Part shown: piece by piece, positions 31,371 through 39,772 of the stretch
Numbering within the stretch: the stretch's first letter is position 1
Layout: each line of letters begins with the position of its first letter
NCBI RefSeq assembly: GCF_030929495.1
Contig: NZ_JAVFWN010000003.1
Span: 417,769-481,768, forward strand
Length of the DNA stretch: 64,000 bases
DNA from: Nocardioides sp. LHD-245
Lineage (GTDB): Bacteria > Actinomycetota > Actinomycetes > Propionibacteriales > Nocardioidaceae
Direction of reading: 5' to 3'
The notes under the pieces: generated by a model
What the model was told of the DNA's origin: nothing
Databases searched by the model: none
What the model saw: the letters and a program-made list of their open reading frames with translations, nothing else
Position numbers and translations under genes: made by a program

Positions 31371-32662
31371 CAGCTGGCCCTCCGGCGCGAGAGTGCGGGG
31401 TCGGCGGCCGCGCGGCCGATGGCCAGCGCGGTGCGGTCGAGGAGCTCCTCGACGAGATCGGGCGTCATCAGGATCCCCGGCTTGTACTGCAGGACCCGCG
31501 GGTCGAGCGTGGAGAAGATCGCCCAGACGCCGAGCTCGTAGAGCTGGCGCATGACGTACTTCGCGCCCTCCGGGTGAGCGAACTCCAGGCCGAGCACGAC
31601 GCCGTTCTGCCGGATCCCGACGAACCAGTCGGGGTACTGGGCCTGGACCTCCCGCAGCCCGGTGCCGACCCGGTCGGCGATGTAGTGGACCATCGAGCGG
31701 ACCTCGGGGCGCTGGGTGATCTCGAGCGTGGTGAGCGCGGCGACGCAGCCGAGCTCGGCGCCGCCGAACGTGGAGATGTGGCCGAAGCCGTCCTCGTGCA
31801 GCCAGGCGCCGGCGCGCTCGCTGAGCAGCACGGCGGCGATCGGGTAGATGCCGCCGGACAGGCCCTTGCCGCTGACCAGGATGTCCGGTTCGATGCCGTG
31901 CTTGGTGATGCCCCAGAGCTCGCCGGTGCGCATCAGGCCGGTCTGCACCTCGTCGGCGATGTAGAGCGCGTCGTACCGCTCGCAGAGCGCTTTGACCGCT
32001 TCGAGATAGCCGGGGTCGGGCAGGGGGAAGCCGTAGGTCGCGGGGATCGTCTCCATGATCACGGCGGCGACGTCGCGACCGCGCAGCGCCTGCTCCATGG
32101 CGTCGAGGTCGTTGAAGGGGACCTGGGGGAACTCCTCGGGCCGGTCGGCCAGGAAGAGCTTGGCGAACCGGTCGTCGCCGGTCGCGACGGCCAGCCCGGT
32201 GTGCCCGTGGTACGCCTTCACGATCGAGACGATCTTGCGCTTCTGCATGGCGTGCCGCGCGCTCTTGAGCGCGATGTCGATCGCCTCGCCGCCGCCGGAG
32301 GCGTAGGCGACCTTGGTCAGGCCGGCCGGCGCCGACTCGACGAGCGCCTCCGCGAGTGCGGTCCGTCCGAGCGAGGGGAAGTGGTGATTGCCGACGTCGA
32401 AGCGGTCCATCGCCTTCTTCACCGCGGCGACCACCTCCGGGTTGCGGTGCCCGAGGTTGTAGGTGCCGCCGTTGAGGTGGACGTCGATCAGCCGGCGCCC
32501 GTCCATGTCCCAGAGCAGGTAGCCCTCGCGCCGGTCGATCACCAGGTCGATCCCGCTGTCCGACCAGAACCTGGTCTTGTCGGGGTTCCAGTAGTGCGCC
32601 GACTTCTCGAGCATCTCTGCCTTCGAGTCGAAGCTGAACGCGTCGTAGTCGTGCATCGCCAT
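31370..32662 (-). CDS. class III aminotransferase-fold PLP enzyme, probable amino-alcohol-phosphate phospholyase
   Basis: PLP-dependent enzyme of 430 residues: GGGEAIDIALKSAR (cofactor phosphate region), YHGHTGLAVATG, ADEVQTGLMRTG (Asp binding the pyridine nitrogen) and Lys266 in SGKGLSGG as Schiff-base lysine. Some class III members are phospholyases that release Pi and ammonia from ethanolamine phosphate; in the M. smegmatis compartment this gene is proposed to act on 1-amino-2-propanol phosphate to give propionaldehyde. The kinase and acylating dehydrogenase in this operon support that reading over ordinary transamination. ATGs at 32662 and 32656 are both possible. First gene of the shell operon, with a promoter and operator directly upstream. 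Confidence 0.85.
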   Translation of the reverse strand: MAMHDYDAFSFDSKAEMLEKSAHYWNPDKTRFWSDSGIDLVIDRREGYLLWDMDGRRLIDVHLNGGTYNLGHRNPEVVAAVKKAMDRFDVGNHHFPSLGRTALAEALVESAPAGLTKVAYASGGGEAIDIALKSARHAMQKRKIVSIVKAYHGHTGLAVATGDDRFAKLFLADRPEEFPQVPFNDLDAMEQALRGRDVAAVIMETIPATYGFPLPDPGYLEAVKALCERYDALYIADEVQTGLMRTGELWGITKHGIEPDILVSGKGLSGGIYPIAAVLLSERAGAWLHEDGFGHISTFGGAELGCVAALTTLEITQRPEVRSMVHYIADRVGTGLREVQAQYPDWFVGIRQNGVVLGLEFAHPEGAKYVMRQLYELGVWAIFSTLDPRVLQYKPGILMTPDLVEELLDRTALAIGRAAADPALSRRRAS

Positions 32663-32715
32663 CCCTACGTGTCGGTGGCCGCTCCGTGGCGGCACCGGAA
32701 GCCTTGGTGTCGAAG

Positions 32716-32744
32716 ATCCTGTTTGGTCAGACCGAAAAAGTCAA
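32716..32744 (-). promoter_or_regulatory. promoter of the microcompartment operon
   Basis: On the minus strand TTGACT (32739-32744) and CAGGAT (32716-32721) are separated by 17 bases, a good sigma-70-type arrangement, 54 bases upstream of the first ATG. The operator-like palindrome at 32724-32734 lies inside the spacer, which would block RNA polymerase binding when occupied. Confidence 0.6.
32724..32734. promoter_or_regulatory. GntR-type operator between -35 and -10
   Basis: TGGTCAGACCG, with the perfect core GGTCAGACC. One mismatch from the palindrome upstream of gntR when read on the other strand (CGGTCTGACCA). Confidence 0.68.
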
Positions 32745-32763
32745 TGGTTGAAAGTTGAGAAAA

Positions 32764-32797
32764 TTGTCTGACCCAAAACCTTGATTTGGTCTGTTCG
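32764..32797. promoter_or_regulatory. two degenerate operator sites before the permease gene
   Basis: TTGTCTGACCC (32764-32774) and TGGTCTGTTCG (32787-32797) each keep one half of the palindrome. The second lies in the spacer of a possible promoter TTGATT (32781-32786) and CAGCAT (32805-32810). Together with the site at 32724 they could form a cooperative array in the divergent region 32663-32876, which contains no other gene. Confidence 0.45.
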
Positions 32798-32876
32798 GTA
32801 GTGCCAGCATGCGGGGCCTGGTGTGAGCCAGCACACAACCCGGACGTGCCCCTCGGGCACGGGAGAGAGAGTCCGC

Positions 32877-34445
32877 ATGTCTGCAGAGGAGACGCGCGCA
32901 GTACCGGAGACCGACACAGGGGTCCAACGCCTCAAGCCGAACGCGGTCGGTCTGGTCGGCGTCATGTTCATGGCGGTCGCGACCGCCGCGCCGATCACCG
33001 CGATGGTCGGCAACGTGCCCATCGCGATCGGCTTCGGCAGCGGGGCGAACGCCCCCGCCGGCTACCTCGTCGCCACGATCGTGCTCGGGCTGTTCGCGCT
33101 CGGCTACTCGGCGATGGCCAAGCACATCACGTCGACGGGAGCCTTCTACGGCTTCATCTCGCACGGACTGGGCCGCGTGGTCGGGATGGGCGCCGGGGCC
33201 CTGACCACCCTCGCGTACGTCGTGTTCGAGGCCGCCCTGGTCGGGATCTTCTCGTTCTTCGCGGCCGGCTTCTTCGCCACGCACACCGGCCTCGACATCT
33301 CCTGGATCTGGTACGCGCTGCTGATGCTGGGCGTGAACACGGCACTGACCTACTTCGACATCAACCTGACCGCGGTCGTGCTCGGGGTCTTCCTCGTCAC
33401 CGAGATCGTCATGCTCGGCGCGATGACCGTCTCGATCCTCGCCTCCGGCGGGGGGCCCGACGGCTGGTCGCTCGGCTCGCTCAACCCGCTCAACGCCTTC
33501 CAGGGCCTCGACGGCAGCGTCACCAGCCCCGACACGGGCGCCACGCTCGTCGTGGCCGGCTCGGCCGGCATCGGCCTGTTCTTCGCCTTCTGGTCGTGGG
33601 TCGGCTTCGAGTCGACCGCGATGTACGGCGAGGAGTCGCGCAACCCCAAGAAGATCATCCCGCTGGCGACCATGCTCTCCGTGCTCGGCATCGGGCTCTT
33701 CTACGTCATCGTGTCGTGGTCGGCCATCGTCGGCACCGGTCCGGACAACGCTGTGGCCCTCGCCCAGGACAGCGCCACCGCCGGCCAGATCTTCTTCGGC
33801 CCGGTCGAGCAGCACCTCGGCCACGGCGCGGTCGTGCTGTTCGAGTTCCTGCTGATGAGCGGCTCCTACGCCTGCGGCATGGCCTTCCACAACTGCGCGT
33901 CGCGCTACATCTACGCGATCGGCCGCGAGGATCTCGTGCCCGGCTTCGGCAGGACGCTCGGCGCCTCGCACCCGCGGCACGGCTCGCCGTACATCGCCGG
34001 GTTCGTGCAGACCACAGTCGCGACCGTGATCGTGCTGCTCTTCTTCGTCACCGACCGTGACCCCTACGGCCAGCTCTACGCGCTGATGGCGATCATGGGG
34101 ACCACGGCGATCATGATCGTCCAGGCGCTCGCGGCGTTCGCGTGCATCGCCTACTTCCACGTCCAGGGCAAGCACCCCGAGACGGCCAACTGGTTCCGGA
34201 CCCTCGTGGCGCCGCTGATCGGCGGCATCGGCATGGTCTACGTGATCTGGCTGCTGGTCGAGAACGCCGGCTTCGCGGCGGGCGCCGCGGCCAGCGACAT
34301 CGTCTTCAAGCTGTCGCCGTGGGTGGTCGGCGCGGTGGGCGTGGCCGGCCTCGGGTTCGCGCTGTGGGCCAAGCGCTTCGCGCCGGAGCGGTACGACACG
34401 ATCGGCCGGATCGTCCTCGAGGACACCCAGGAGCGCTCCGCCTGA
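32877..34445 (+). CDS. APC-family amino acid/amine permease
   Basis: Membrane transporter of 522 residues with about 12 hydrophobic helices. The first helix region VGLVGVMFMAVATAAPITAM, followed by NVPIAIGFGSGANAPAGYL, is typical of the amino acid-polyamine-organocation superfamily. Probably imports the compartment substrate, such as an amino alcohol or aminoketone. ATG 32877 is chosen for the purine-rich GGGAGAGAGA just upstream; a longer frame exists from 32823. It is divergent from the shell operon and shares its operator region. A 61-bp palindrome follows six bases after its stop. Confidence 0.87.
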   Translation: MSAEETRAVPETDTGVQRLKPNAVGLVGVMFMAVATAAPITAMVGNVPIAIGFGSGANAPAGYLVATIVLGLFALGYSAMAKHITSTGAFYGFISHGLGRVVGMGAGALTTLAYVVFEAALVGIFSFFAAGFFATHTGLDISWIWYALLMLGVNTALTYFDINLTAVVLGVFLVTEIVMLGAMTVSILASGGGPDGWSLGSLNPLNAFQGLDGSVTSPDTGATLVVAGSAGIGLFFAFWSWVGFESTAMYGEESRNPKKIIPLATMLSVLGIGLFYVIVSWSAIVGTGPDNAVALAQDSATAGQIFFGPVEQHLGHGAVVLFEFLLMSGSYACGMAFHNCASRYIYAIGREDLVPGFGRTLGASHPRHGSPYIAGFVQTTVATVIVLLFFVTDRDPYGQLYALMAIMGTTAIMIVQALAAFACIAYFHVQGKHPETANWFRTLVAPLIGGIGMVYVIWLLVENAGFAAGAAASDIVFKLSPWVVGAVGVAGLGFALWAKRFAPERYDTIGRIVLEDTQERSA

Positions 34446-34450
34446 CCCCC

Positions 34451-34511
34451 GTCGTACCGGACAAAACAGTCGTGAAATCACCGATTTTGCGACCGTTCTG
34501 TCCGGTACGAC
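34451..34511. repeat. 61-bp palindromic element, copy 1
   Basis: Begins GTCGTACCGGACA and ends with its exact complement TGTCCGGTACGAC; the interior is also near-palindromic, so the whole folds as a 29-bp stem with about four mismatches and an ACC loop. Same length and ends as copies at 40661 and 41781. Lies between the permease and the LuxR gene. Confidence 0.88.
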
Positions 34512-34527
34512 GGAGGCAGGGGGAGCG

Positions 34528-34533
34528 TAGGCT
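34528..34533 (+). promoter_or_regulatory. candidate -10 box of the LuxR gene
   Basis: TAGGCT 26 bases before the ATG at 34560, with GGGAG (34550-34554) as ribosome site. Confidence 0.45.
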
Positions 34534-34559
34534 GGGCCGATCGTCAGCAGGGAGTCCCG

Positions 34560-35564
34560 ATGAGCAGTCGTCCTTCGCCGCTCGACCTGGTGGCCGACGT
34601 GGCTGCCATCTGCGTCGAGCACACCCCCGCCACCGTGCGGGCCACGGCCGTCCTGGAGCGCATCGGCGAGGCGATCCCGCTCGAGGCGGCCGCGCTGTCC
34701 ACCTTCGACCCGGTCGAGGAGCGACACCTGACGGTCGCCGAGATCGGCTACTCCGACCCCGTGCTGACCTACCTCAACGACGGCTTCGTCAACGACGACC
34801 CGGCGTTCCTGACCATGCGCTTCCGCAACCCGCGGCCGCTGCGCTGGTGCGACATCCCCAACTACCGCGACATGTTCAGCGCGCACGAGGTCTTCATCCC
34901 GGGCGGCTTCGCGGAGGGGTCGACCACCTGTCTCTTCACCCGCGACGGGCGCTACACCGGGGCGCTGCACCTGAGCTCCGACTCGCCGTTGCCGATCAGC
35001 GACTCCGCCGTCGAGACGTTGATCGCGTTGCAGCGCGTGATCGCGCCGCTCATGGACGCGATGCGCCCGCCGGAGGGGCACAGCTGGACCGAGCTCCTCG
35101 AGGACGCCGCCGAGGCCGGCCTGATCACGGCCGACCGGCGGCTCGTGGCGCTGCCCGGCCTGCGCCGGGACCGCTGGCTGGCCGACGACTCGCCGCTCAC
35201 CGCCGAGCTGCTGGCCCGGCCGGAGGGCCCGCCGTCCCGCTTCGCCTGGGTGTCGCCGGCCGGCCGGTGCCACGAGGTGCGCACCACCCGCCTGGCGACC
35301 GGAGTCCTGGTGACGCTGCGCGAGGCTGCGGCGCCGTACCGGCTCTCCCCACGCGAGGTCCAGGTGCTGACCCTGGTAGCCGCCGGCCTGGGCAACCCCG
35401 CGATCGGGCTCTCGCTCTCGCTCAGCCCGCGCACGGTCGCCACCCACGTCGAGCACATCCTCGCCAAGCTCGGCTGCGCCACCCGGGTGGCCGCGGCGAG
35501 CAAGGCGGTGGCCGAGGGGATCGTCCCGCTCGCGGCGCCCACCCCCTCGCTCGTCCGCATCTGA
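34560..35564 (+). CDS. LuxR-family transcriptional regulator
   Basis: Regulator of 334 residues. The C-terminal helix-turn-helix is LSPREVQVLTLVAAGLGNPAIGLSLSLSPRTVATHVEHILAKLG (about 260-305), the LuxR/FixJ pattern. The N-terminal 230 residues look like a GAF-type sensory domain (conserved aromatic stretch RFRNPRPLRWCDIPNYRDMF) rather than a receiver, since no phospho-acceptor aspartate pattern is seen. It lies between the permease and the second SDR operon, so it may be a second regulator of the locus or of amine use. It converges with the SDR gene, leaving a 12-base gap. Confidence 0.83.
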   Translation: MSSRPSPLDLVADVAAICVEHTPATVRATAVLERIGEAIPLEAAALSTFDPVEERHLTVAEIGYSDPVLTYLNDGFVNDDPAFLTMRFRNPRPLRWCDIPNYRDMFSAHEVFIPGGFAEGSTTCLFTRDGRYTGALHLSSDSPLPISDSAVETLIALQRVIAPLMDAMRPPEGHSWTELLEDAAEAGLITADRRLVALPGLRRDRWLADDSPLTAELLARPEGPPSRFAWVSPAGRCHEVRTTRLATGVLVTLREAAAPYRLSPREVQVLTLVAAGLGNPAIGLSLSLSPRTVATHVEHILAKLGCATRVAAASKAVAEGIVPLAAPTPSLVRI

Positions 35565-35576
35565 CGCCCCGGTCCC

Positions 35577-36356
35577 TCAGGCGTCCAGCTCGACCGGTGT
35601 GCCGATCGTCCAGCCGCCGTCGACCAGCAGGTTGTCGCCGACGACGTGGTCGGCGAGCGGGCTGGCGAGGAAGAGCACGGCGTTGGCGACGTCCTGGGGG
35701 CTCGCCCAGCGACCGCGGGGCGTCTGCCCGGCGAGCGCGTCGTGGGTGGCCTGGTCGTAGAGCGCCGTCATGTGCGTGGTGACGAAGCCGGGCGCGACCG
35801 CGTTGACGTTGATCCCCCTGCTCGCGTAGTCGAGCGCGACCTGGCGCGTGAAGTTCACGATCGCGCCCTTGGTCGCGCAGTACGCCGCGAAGCCCGGGTT
35901 GCCGCGGAAGCCGCTGATCGAGCTGATGTTGACGATCTTGCCCGGCCGCTCGCGGGCGAGCAGGCCGCGCACCATCTCGCGGGTGCAGTGGAAGGTGCCG
36001 TCGACGTTGACGAGGAACTGGGTGCGCCAGGTCTCGTCGTCGGTCTCGTGCACGCTGCCCTCGCGCAGCACGCCCGCATTGTTGACGAGCACGTCCAGCC
36101 CGCCGAGGCGCTCGTCCAGGTCGGCGAAGACCGACGCCACGTGCGCGCTGGCGGTGACGTCGAGCTTCACGAACTCCGCCGAGCCGCCCTCGGCGACGAT
36201 CAGAGCGGTGGTGGTCTCGCCACCCTCGCGCGCCTGCTCGGTCAGGTCGGCGACGACGACGTGCGCGCCGACCCGGGCGAGGGTGGTGGCGATGGCCCGG
36301 CCGATGCCGGAGGATCCGCCGGTGACGACGGCCACCTTGTCGGTGAGGTCGATCAT
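35577..36356 (-). CDS. short-chain dehydrogenase, second of the locus
   Basis: SDR of 259 residues with TGGSSGIG, NNAG in LVNNAGVL, catalytic Ser in NISSISG and YCATK. It ends GDNLLVDGGWTIGTPVELDA. As last gene of the symporter operon it is a candidate amino-alcohol dehydrogenase, for example for the other stereoisomer of 1-amino-2-propanol, but a generic 3-hydroxyacyl reductase role is equally possible from sequence alone. AAGGGA ribosome site. 37 bases separate it from the M20 hydrolase gene. Confidence 0.82.
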   Translation of the reverse strand: MIDLTDKVAVVTGGSSGIGRAIATTLARVGAHVVVADLTEQAREGGETTTALIVAEGGSAEFVKLDVTASAHVASVFADLDERLGGLDVLVNNAGVLREGSVHETDDETWRTQFLVNVDGTFHCTREMVRGLLARERPGKIVNISSISGFRGNPGFAAYCATKGAIVNFTRQVALDYASRGINVNAVAPGFVTTHMTALYDQATHDALAGQTPRGRWASPQDVANAVLFLASPLADHVVGDNLLVDGGWTIGTPVELDA

Positions 36357-36393
36357 GATCGGTCCCTTCTTCAGTGGTCGGTGTTCGGGAGGC

Positions 36394-37719
36394 TCACGCG
36401 GTGCCGCACCAGTCGAGCGCCAGCGAGGCGTACGTCCGGGTGGCCAGGTGGACCTCGTCGATGAGGCAGTACTCGTCGTCGGCGTGCGCGACCCGAAGGT
36501 CGCCCGGGCCGTAGCTGATCGCCGGGATGCCCGCCGCCGTGAGGAAGCTGCAGTCCTCGACGGCGCAGAAGCCGGCCACCGGAGGCGGACCCTGGTACGC
36601 CGTCTGGCCGGACACCCGCTCGTGGGCCGACGAAACGGCGGCGGTGATCGCGTGCGCCGCCTCGCCGGGGTCGTTGGCCGGCCAGTTGAGCTTCCACTCG
36701 ACCACCGGCGGGTGCTCGCGCAGCCAGCCGTCGGTCTGCGCGATCGCGCGGATCTGCGCCTCGACCTCGGCCTTCACGGACGCCGGGTCGTCCTGGGGCG
36801 GGTACCAGATGCAGTACTCGATGGTCATGTACTCCGACAGGATGAACGGCACGAGCACGCCGTGCGGCCCGCCCTGGACGACACCCGGGTGGATCGTGAA
36901 GTGGCCCGGCGCGAAGAGCGGATGGGACTTGGTGAACGCCCACTCCTCCTCCAGGCGCTGCATCGCCTGGAAGACGAGCATCCCTTTGTCGATCGCGTTG
37001 ACGCCGACCGCGCTGCCCCCGCCGCCCGCGCGGATGGTCTGGCCGCGCATCGACGAGTGCGTCGCCTTCCCCTGGACGGTGACGGAGAACCACAGCAGCC
37101 CGGGGGTCACCGGGATGACACCGAGGTTGGTCGGCCCGCTCGGCTCGGCGACCACGGCCGCGTCGGCGCGGTAGCCGTGCTCGACGGTCGAGGTGACGCC
37201 GCACTCGTGGTCCATCACCTCCTCGCCGACGACGGCCTCGACGATGAGATCGCCCTTCAGCGCGACCCCGGCCCGCTGCAGCGCCTTGACCGCGAACGCC
37301 TGGGCCACCAGGCCCGCCTTCATGTCGCTGGCGCCGCGGCCCCAGACCCGGTCGCCGTCGACCTTGCCGGAGAACGGGTCGCCCGAGGTCCACCGGTCCG
37401 GGTTGCCGGGCGGTACGACGTCCACGTGGCCGTTGAAGATGAGCGACCTGCCGCCGCCGGTGCCCTTGAGCGTGCCGACCGCGTTGTCGCGGCCCTTCTC
37501 GACGGCCCAGTACTCCACGTCGGCGCCGGCGTCCTCGTAGATCTCGCCCACGAGGCGGGACACGCGTCCCTCGAGGCCGACCACCTCGTCGTACACCTGG
37601 CCTGGGTACTTCGGGTTCACACTCGGGATCGAGATGACCTCCGAGAGCGTGGTGACGAGGTCGTCCTTGAGGGCGTCCACCGCCGCCAGCACGCGGTCGT
37701 GGGTCTCCTGCGATGTCAT
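36394..37719 (-). CDS. M20 family metallohydrolase (ArgE/DapE/ACY1-like)
   Basis: Zinc-dependent amidohydrolase of 441 residues. Metal and catalytic residues are visible in FNGHVDVVPPG (His, Asp), GRGASDMKAG (bridging Asp), VVGEEVMDHECG (catalytic Glu and metal ligand) and a C-terminal SYGPGDLRVAHADDEY, which supplies the final histidine. It would hydrolyse an N-acyl amino compound or dipeptide. Next to a solute symporter and SDR under a shared operator, it could release an amino alcohol or amino acid from an amide before it enters the compartment pathway; this is inference. ATG 37719 follows CGGAG. Confidence 0.86.
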   Translation of the reverse strand: MTSQETHDRVLAAVDALKDDLVTTLSEVISIPSVNPKYPGQVYDEVVGLEGRVSRLVGEIYEDAGADVEYWAVEKGRDNAVGTLKGTGGGRSLIFNGHVDVVPPGNPDRWTSGDPFSGKVDGDRVWGRGASDMKAGLVAQAFAVKALQRAGVALKGDLIVEAVVGEEVMDHECGVTSTVEHGYRADAAVVAEPSGPTNLGVIPVTPGLLWFSVTVQGKATHSSMRGQTIRAGGGGSAVGVNAIDKGMLVFQAMQRLEEEWAFTKSHPLFAPGHFTIHPGVVQGGPHGVLVPFILSEYMTIEYCIWYPPQDDPASVKAEVEAQIRAIAQTDGWLREHPPVVEWKLNWPANDPGEAAHAITAAVSSAHERVSGQTAYQGPPPVAGFCAVEDCSFLTAAGIPAISYGPGDLRVAHADDEYCLIDEVHLATRTYASLALDWCGTA

Positions 37720-37747
37720 GACACAGCTCCGTTTCGGATCGGTGGGA

Positions 37748-39271
37748 TCAGTGGGTGGGGGCGAGGGTCGGCTCGGGGCGCGACCGGCCGGCCTCGAAGA
37801 GCTCGTCGATGCGCCGGCGCTCCTCCTCCGGCTGCGGCAGCAGGTAGGCCAGCACGACGTACACGACGAGGTTGATGGCGAGGGCGACGACACCGCCGGT
37901 GAGGCTGCCGAGGCCGGGCATGTCGTCCGGGAACTGCCAGGTCAGCACCGCGGCGACGAGGAAGCCGGTGCACATCGACACCAGGGCCGCCGTCTTGCTG
38001 CCGCGCTTCCAGAACATGCCGAGGAACATCGGGACGGCGAGCTGGACGATGCCCTGGTAGGACATCTGCGCCAGCAGTTGGAGGCGTGGGTAGTCGAAGG
38101 CGATGTAGGCGACGACCGCCGACGCCAGCATGTAGACGACCATCGAGCCCTTGGCCACGACCTTGAGCTGGAAGTCGGTGCGTGGCGAGATGACGTGCAC
38201 GATGTCGTTGGCGATCTGGGCGCCGCAGACCTGCACGCAGCCGTCGATCCAGCCCATGCTCGCGGCGAGCACGATGACCAGCGCCATGCCGAGCAGCCAC
38301 TGGCCGCCGCGGTCGTAGAGCAGCGTGAACCAGCCGTCCTGCGGGGAGCCGGCGATGTCGGTCATCGACGCGGCGGCGAGCGCGACCAGCGTGAGCATCA
38401 GGTAGAAGCCGCCGGCGACGAGCATCGTCTGCAGCGTGCCCTTCTTGACGCTGCGGACGCCCCGGGCGGTGTAGATCCGCTGGTAGCTCGTCGGCCAGCA
38501 CAGTGAGCCGATCACGCCGGTGACGACGAGCGAGAAGAGGTACCAGGGACCGTAGGAGCCGCCGTCGCCCGGGACGACGAGCAGCGCGTCCGGCACGTCC
38601 TTCAGCGCCGTGAAGCCGCCGGAGTCGGCGGGGCCGAACAGGATGCCGAGGCAGACCAGGGCGGCCAGCACGTACGCCACGATGCCCTGGACCAGGTCGG
38701 TGATCACCAGGCCGCGCATGCCCATCTGCACGGTCCAGATCTGGCGGACCGCGATCACCGCGACGCCGACGATCAGGCAGGTGGTCACCGACCACTGCCC
38801 GAAGCTGGCGAAGCGGAAGATCAGGCCCATCGCCTGCATGCCCAGGACGATCCACGGGAACAGGCACACGACGCCGATGGCGCTCGCGATCACCCGCACC
38901 GCCTGGGAGTCGAAGCGCAGGCCCAGCATGTCGGGCTGGGTCTTGAGGTCGTAGCGCTTGCCCCAGAGCCAGGCCCGCTCCGCCATCAGGTACATCGCGG
39001 TGACGCCCAGCAGCGAGTAGGCCAGGGCGTAGAAGCCGAGCACGCCGGCGCTGACGCTGAGACCGAAGAAGGCGGTGTACGTCGCGCCCGGCCACCACGA
39101 GTTGGTGTAGGACATCGCGATGTACCAGCTGGTGAACGAGCGGCCGCCGACGGCGTAGTCGGAGAACGACTTCGCGCTGCGGTTGGTGGCGTAGAGCACG
39201 AACACGATCAGGGCGAAGAACGCGGTCAGCATCCCGAGGGTGACGGCCATGGAGCCGGTCATGGAGGTCAT
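37748..39271 (-). CDS. sodium/solute symporter (SSS family)
   Basis: Membrane protein of 507 residues with about 13 hydrophobic helices. Early motif FSDYAVGGRSFTSWYIAMSYTNSWWPGATY, and later GSLCWPTSYQRIYTARGVRSVKKG, are typical of the PutP/PanF-like SSS family. Imports an organic solute with sodium. Its ATG overlaps the stop of the DUF3311 gene (ATGA), the usual arrangement for SSS carriers with small DUF3311 partners. The C-terminal end is followed closely by the M20 gene. Confidence 0.88.
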   Translation of the reverse strand: MTSMTGSMAVTLGMLTAFFALIVFVLYATNRSAKSFSDYAVGGRSFTSWYIAMSYTNSWWPGATYTAFFGLSVSAGVLGFYALAYSLLGVTAMYLMAERAWLWGKRYDLKTQPDMLGLRFDSQAVRVIASAIGVVCLFPWIVLGMQAMGLIFRFASFGQWSVTTCLIVGVAVIAVRQIWTVQMGMRGLVITDLVQGIVAYVLAALVCLGILFGPADSGGFTALKDVPDALLVVPGDGGSYGPWYLFSLVVTGVIGSLCWPTSYQRIYTARGVRSVKKGTLQTMLVAGGFYLMLTLVALAAASMTDIAGSPQDGWFTLLYDRGGQWLLGMALVIVLAASMGWIDGCVQVCGAQIANDIVHVISPRTDFQLKVVAKGSMVVYMLASAVVAYIAFDYPRLQLLAQMSYQGIVQLAVPMFLGMFWKRGSKTAALVSMCTGFLVAAVLTWQFPDDMPGLGSLTGGVVALAINLVVYVVLAYLLPQPEEERRRIDELFEAGRSRPEPTLAPTH

Positions 39272-39534
39272 CAGGCCGCCACCTCCTCGGGCTCCTCGCC
39301 CACCTCGCCGCGGATGTTCTCGAAGATCCACAGCAGCCACACGGCACCGGTGGCGAGCAGGGCGTCGAAGATCCAGTAGGCGACGCTGAACGGCACGCCG
39401 AGGATCGGGGTGTCGATGCCGCTGCCCGCCAGGTAGAGCGGCGGGAAGACGGCGAGCAGGATGCTGGCGCCGAAAAGCAGCCAGAAGATCGTCATCTTGG
39501 TGTGTGACGACATCGCGCGGATGGCGCTTCTCAT
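39271..39534 (-). CDS. DUF3311 small membrane protein
   Basis: Protein of 87 residues with two transmembrane helices (TIFWLLFGASILLAVFPPLY and YWIFDALLATGAVWLLWIFE) and an acidic C-terminus (EVGEEPEEVAA). DUF3311/YhdT-like proteins accompany sodium/solute symporters and are thought to assist them. First gene of the operon; GGAGG ribosome site 5 bases upstream and operator-like CGGTCTGACCG 16 bases before the start. Confidence 0.85.
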   Translation of the reverse strand: MRSAIRAMSSHTKMTIFWLLFGASILLAVFPPLYLAGSGIDTPILGVPFSVAYWIFDALLATGAVWLLWIFENIRGEVGEEPEEVAA

Positions 39535-39549
39535 GGGTCCTCCAGGGTT

Positions 39550-39560
39550 CGGTCTGACCG
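39550..39560. promoter_or_regulatory. GntR-type operator before the symporter operon
   Basis: Perfect palindrome CGGTCTGACCG directly upstream of the DUF3311 ribosome site, so it lies downstream of, or over, the transcription start. The stretch 39535-39772 between the divergent DUF3311 and thioredoxin genes has no gene; a further similar sequence TGGTCCGACCG lies at 39698-39708. Confidence 0.62.
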
Positions 39561-39772
39561 AGATGCCCCGAAACTATGTGCGCCCGGTCACGTCCGGTAT
39601 CGGCTCATCTGCCCGAGCTCGGGGCCTGGGGGCGGCCGGGCATCCGTCAGCTGACGGATGCCCACGCCTGGGAAACCCGCCCATCCCTCGGACGGCGTGG
39701 TCCGACCGAAGCGGCACCCGGTGGAATGGACGACCTGGAATAGGTCAGGCCCTGACCCCGTTGGAGACGATC

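Noticed and set aside
39698..39708. TGGTCCGACCG as a fifth GntR operator
   Set aside because: It is closer to the thioredoxin gene than to any microcompartment gene and differs at the centre; not enough to assign.
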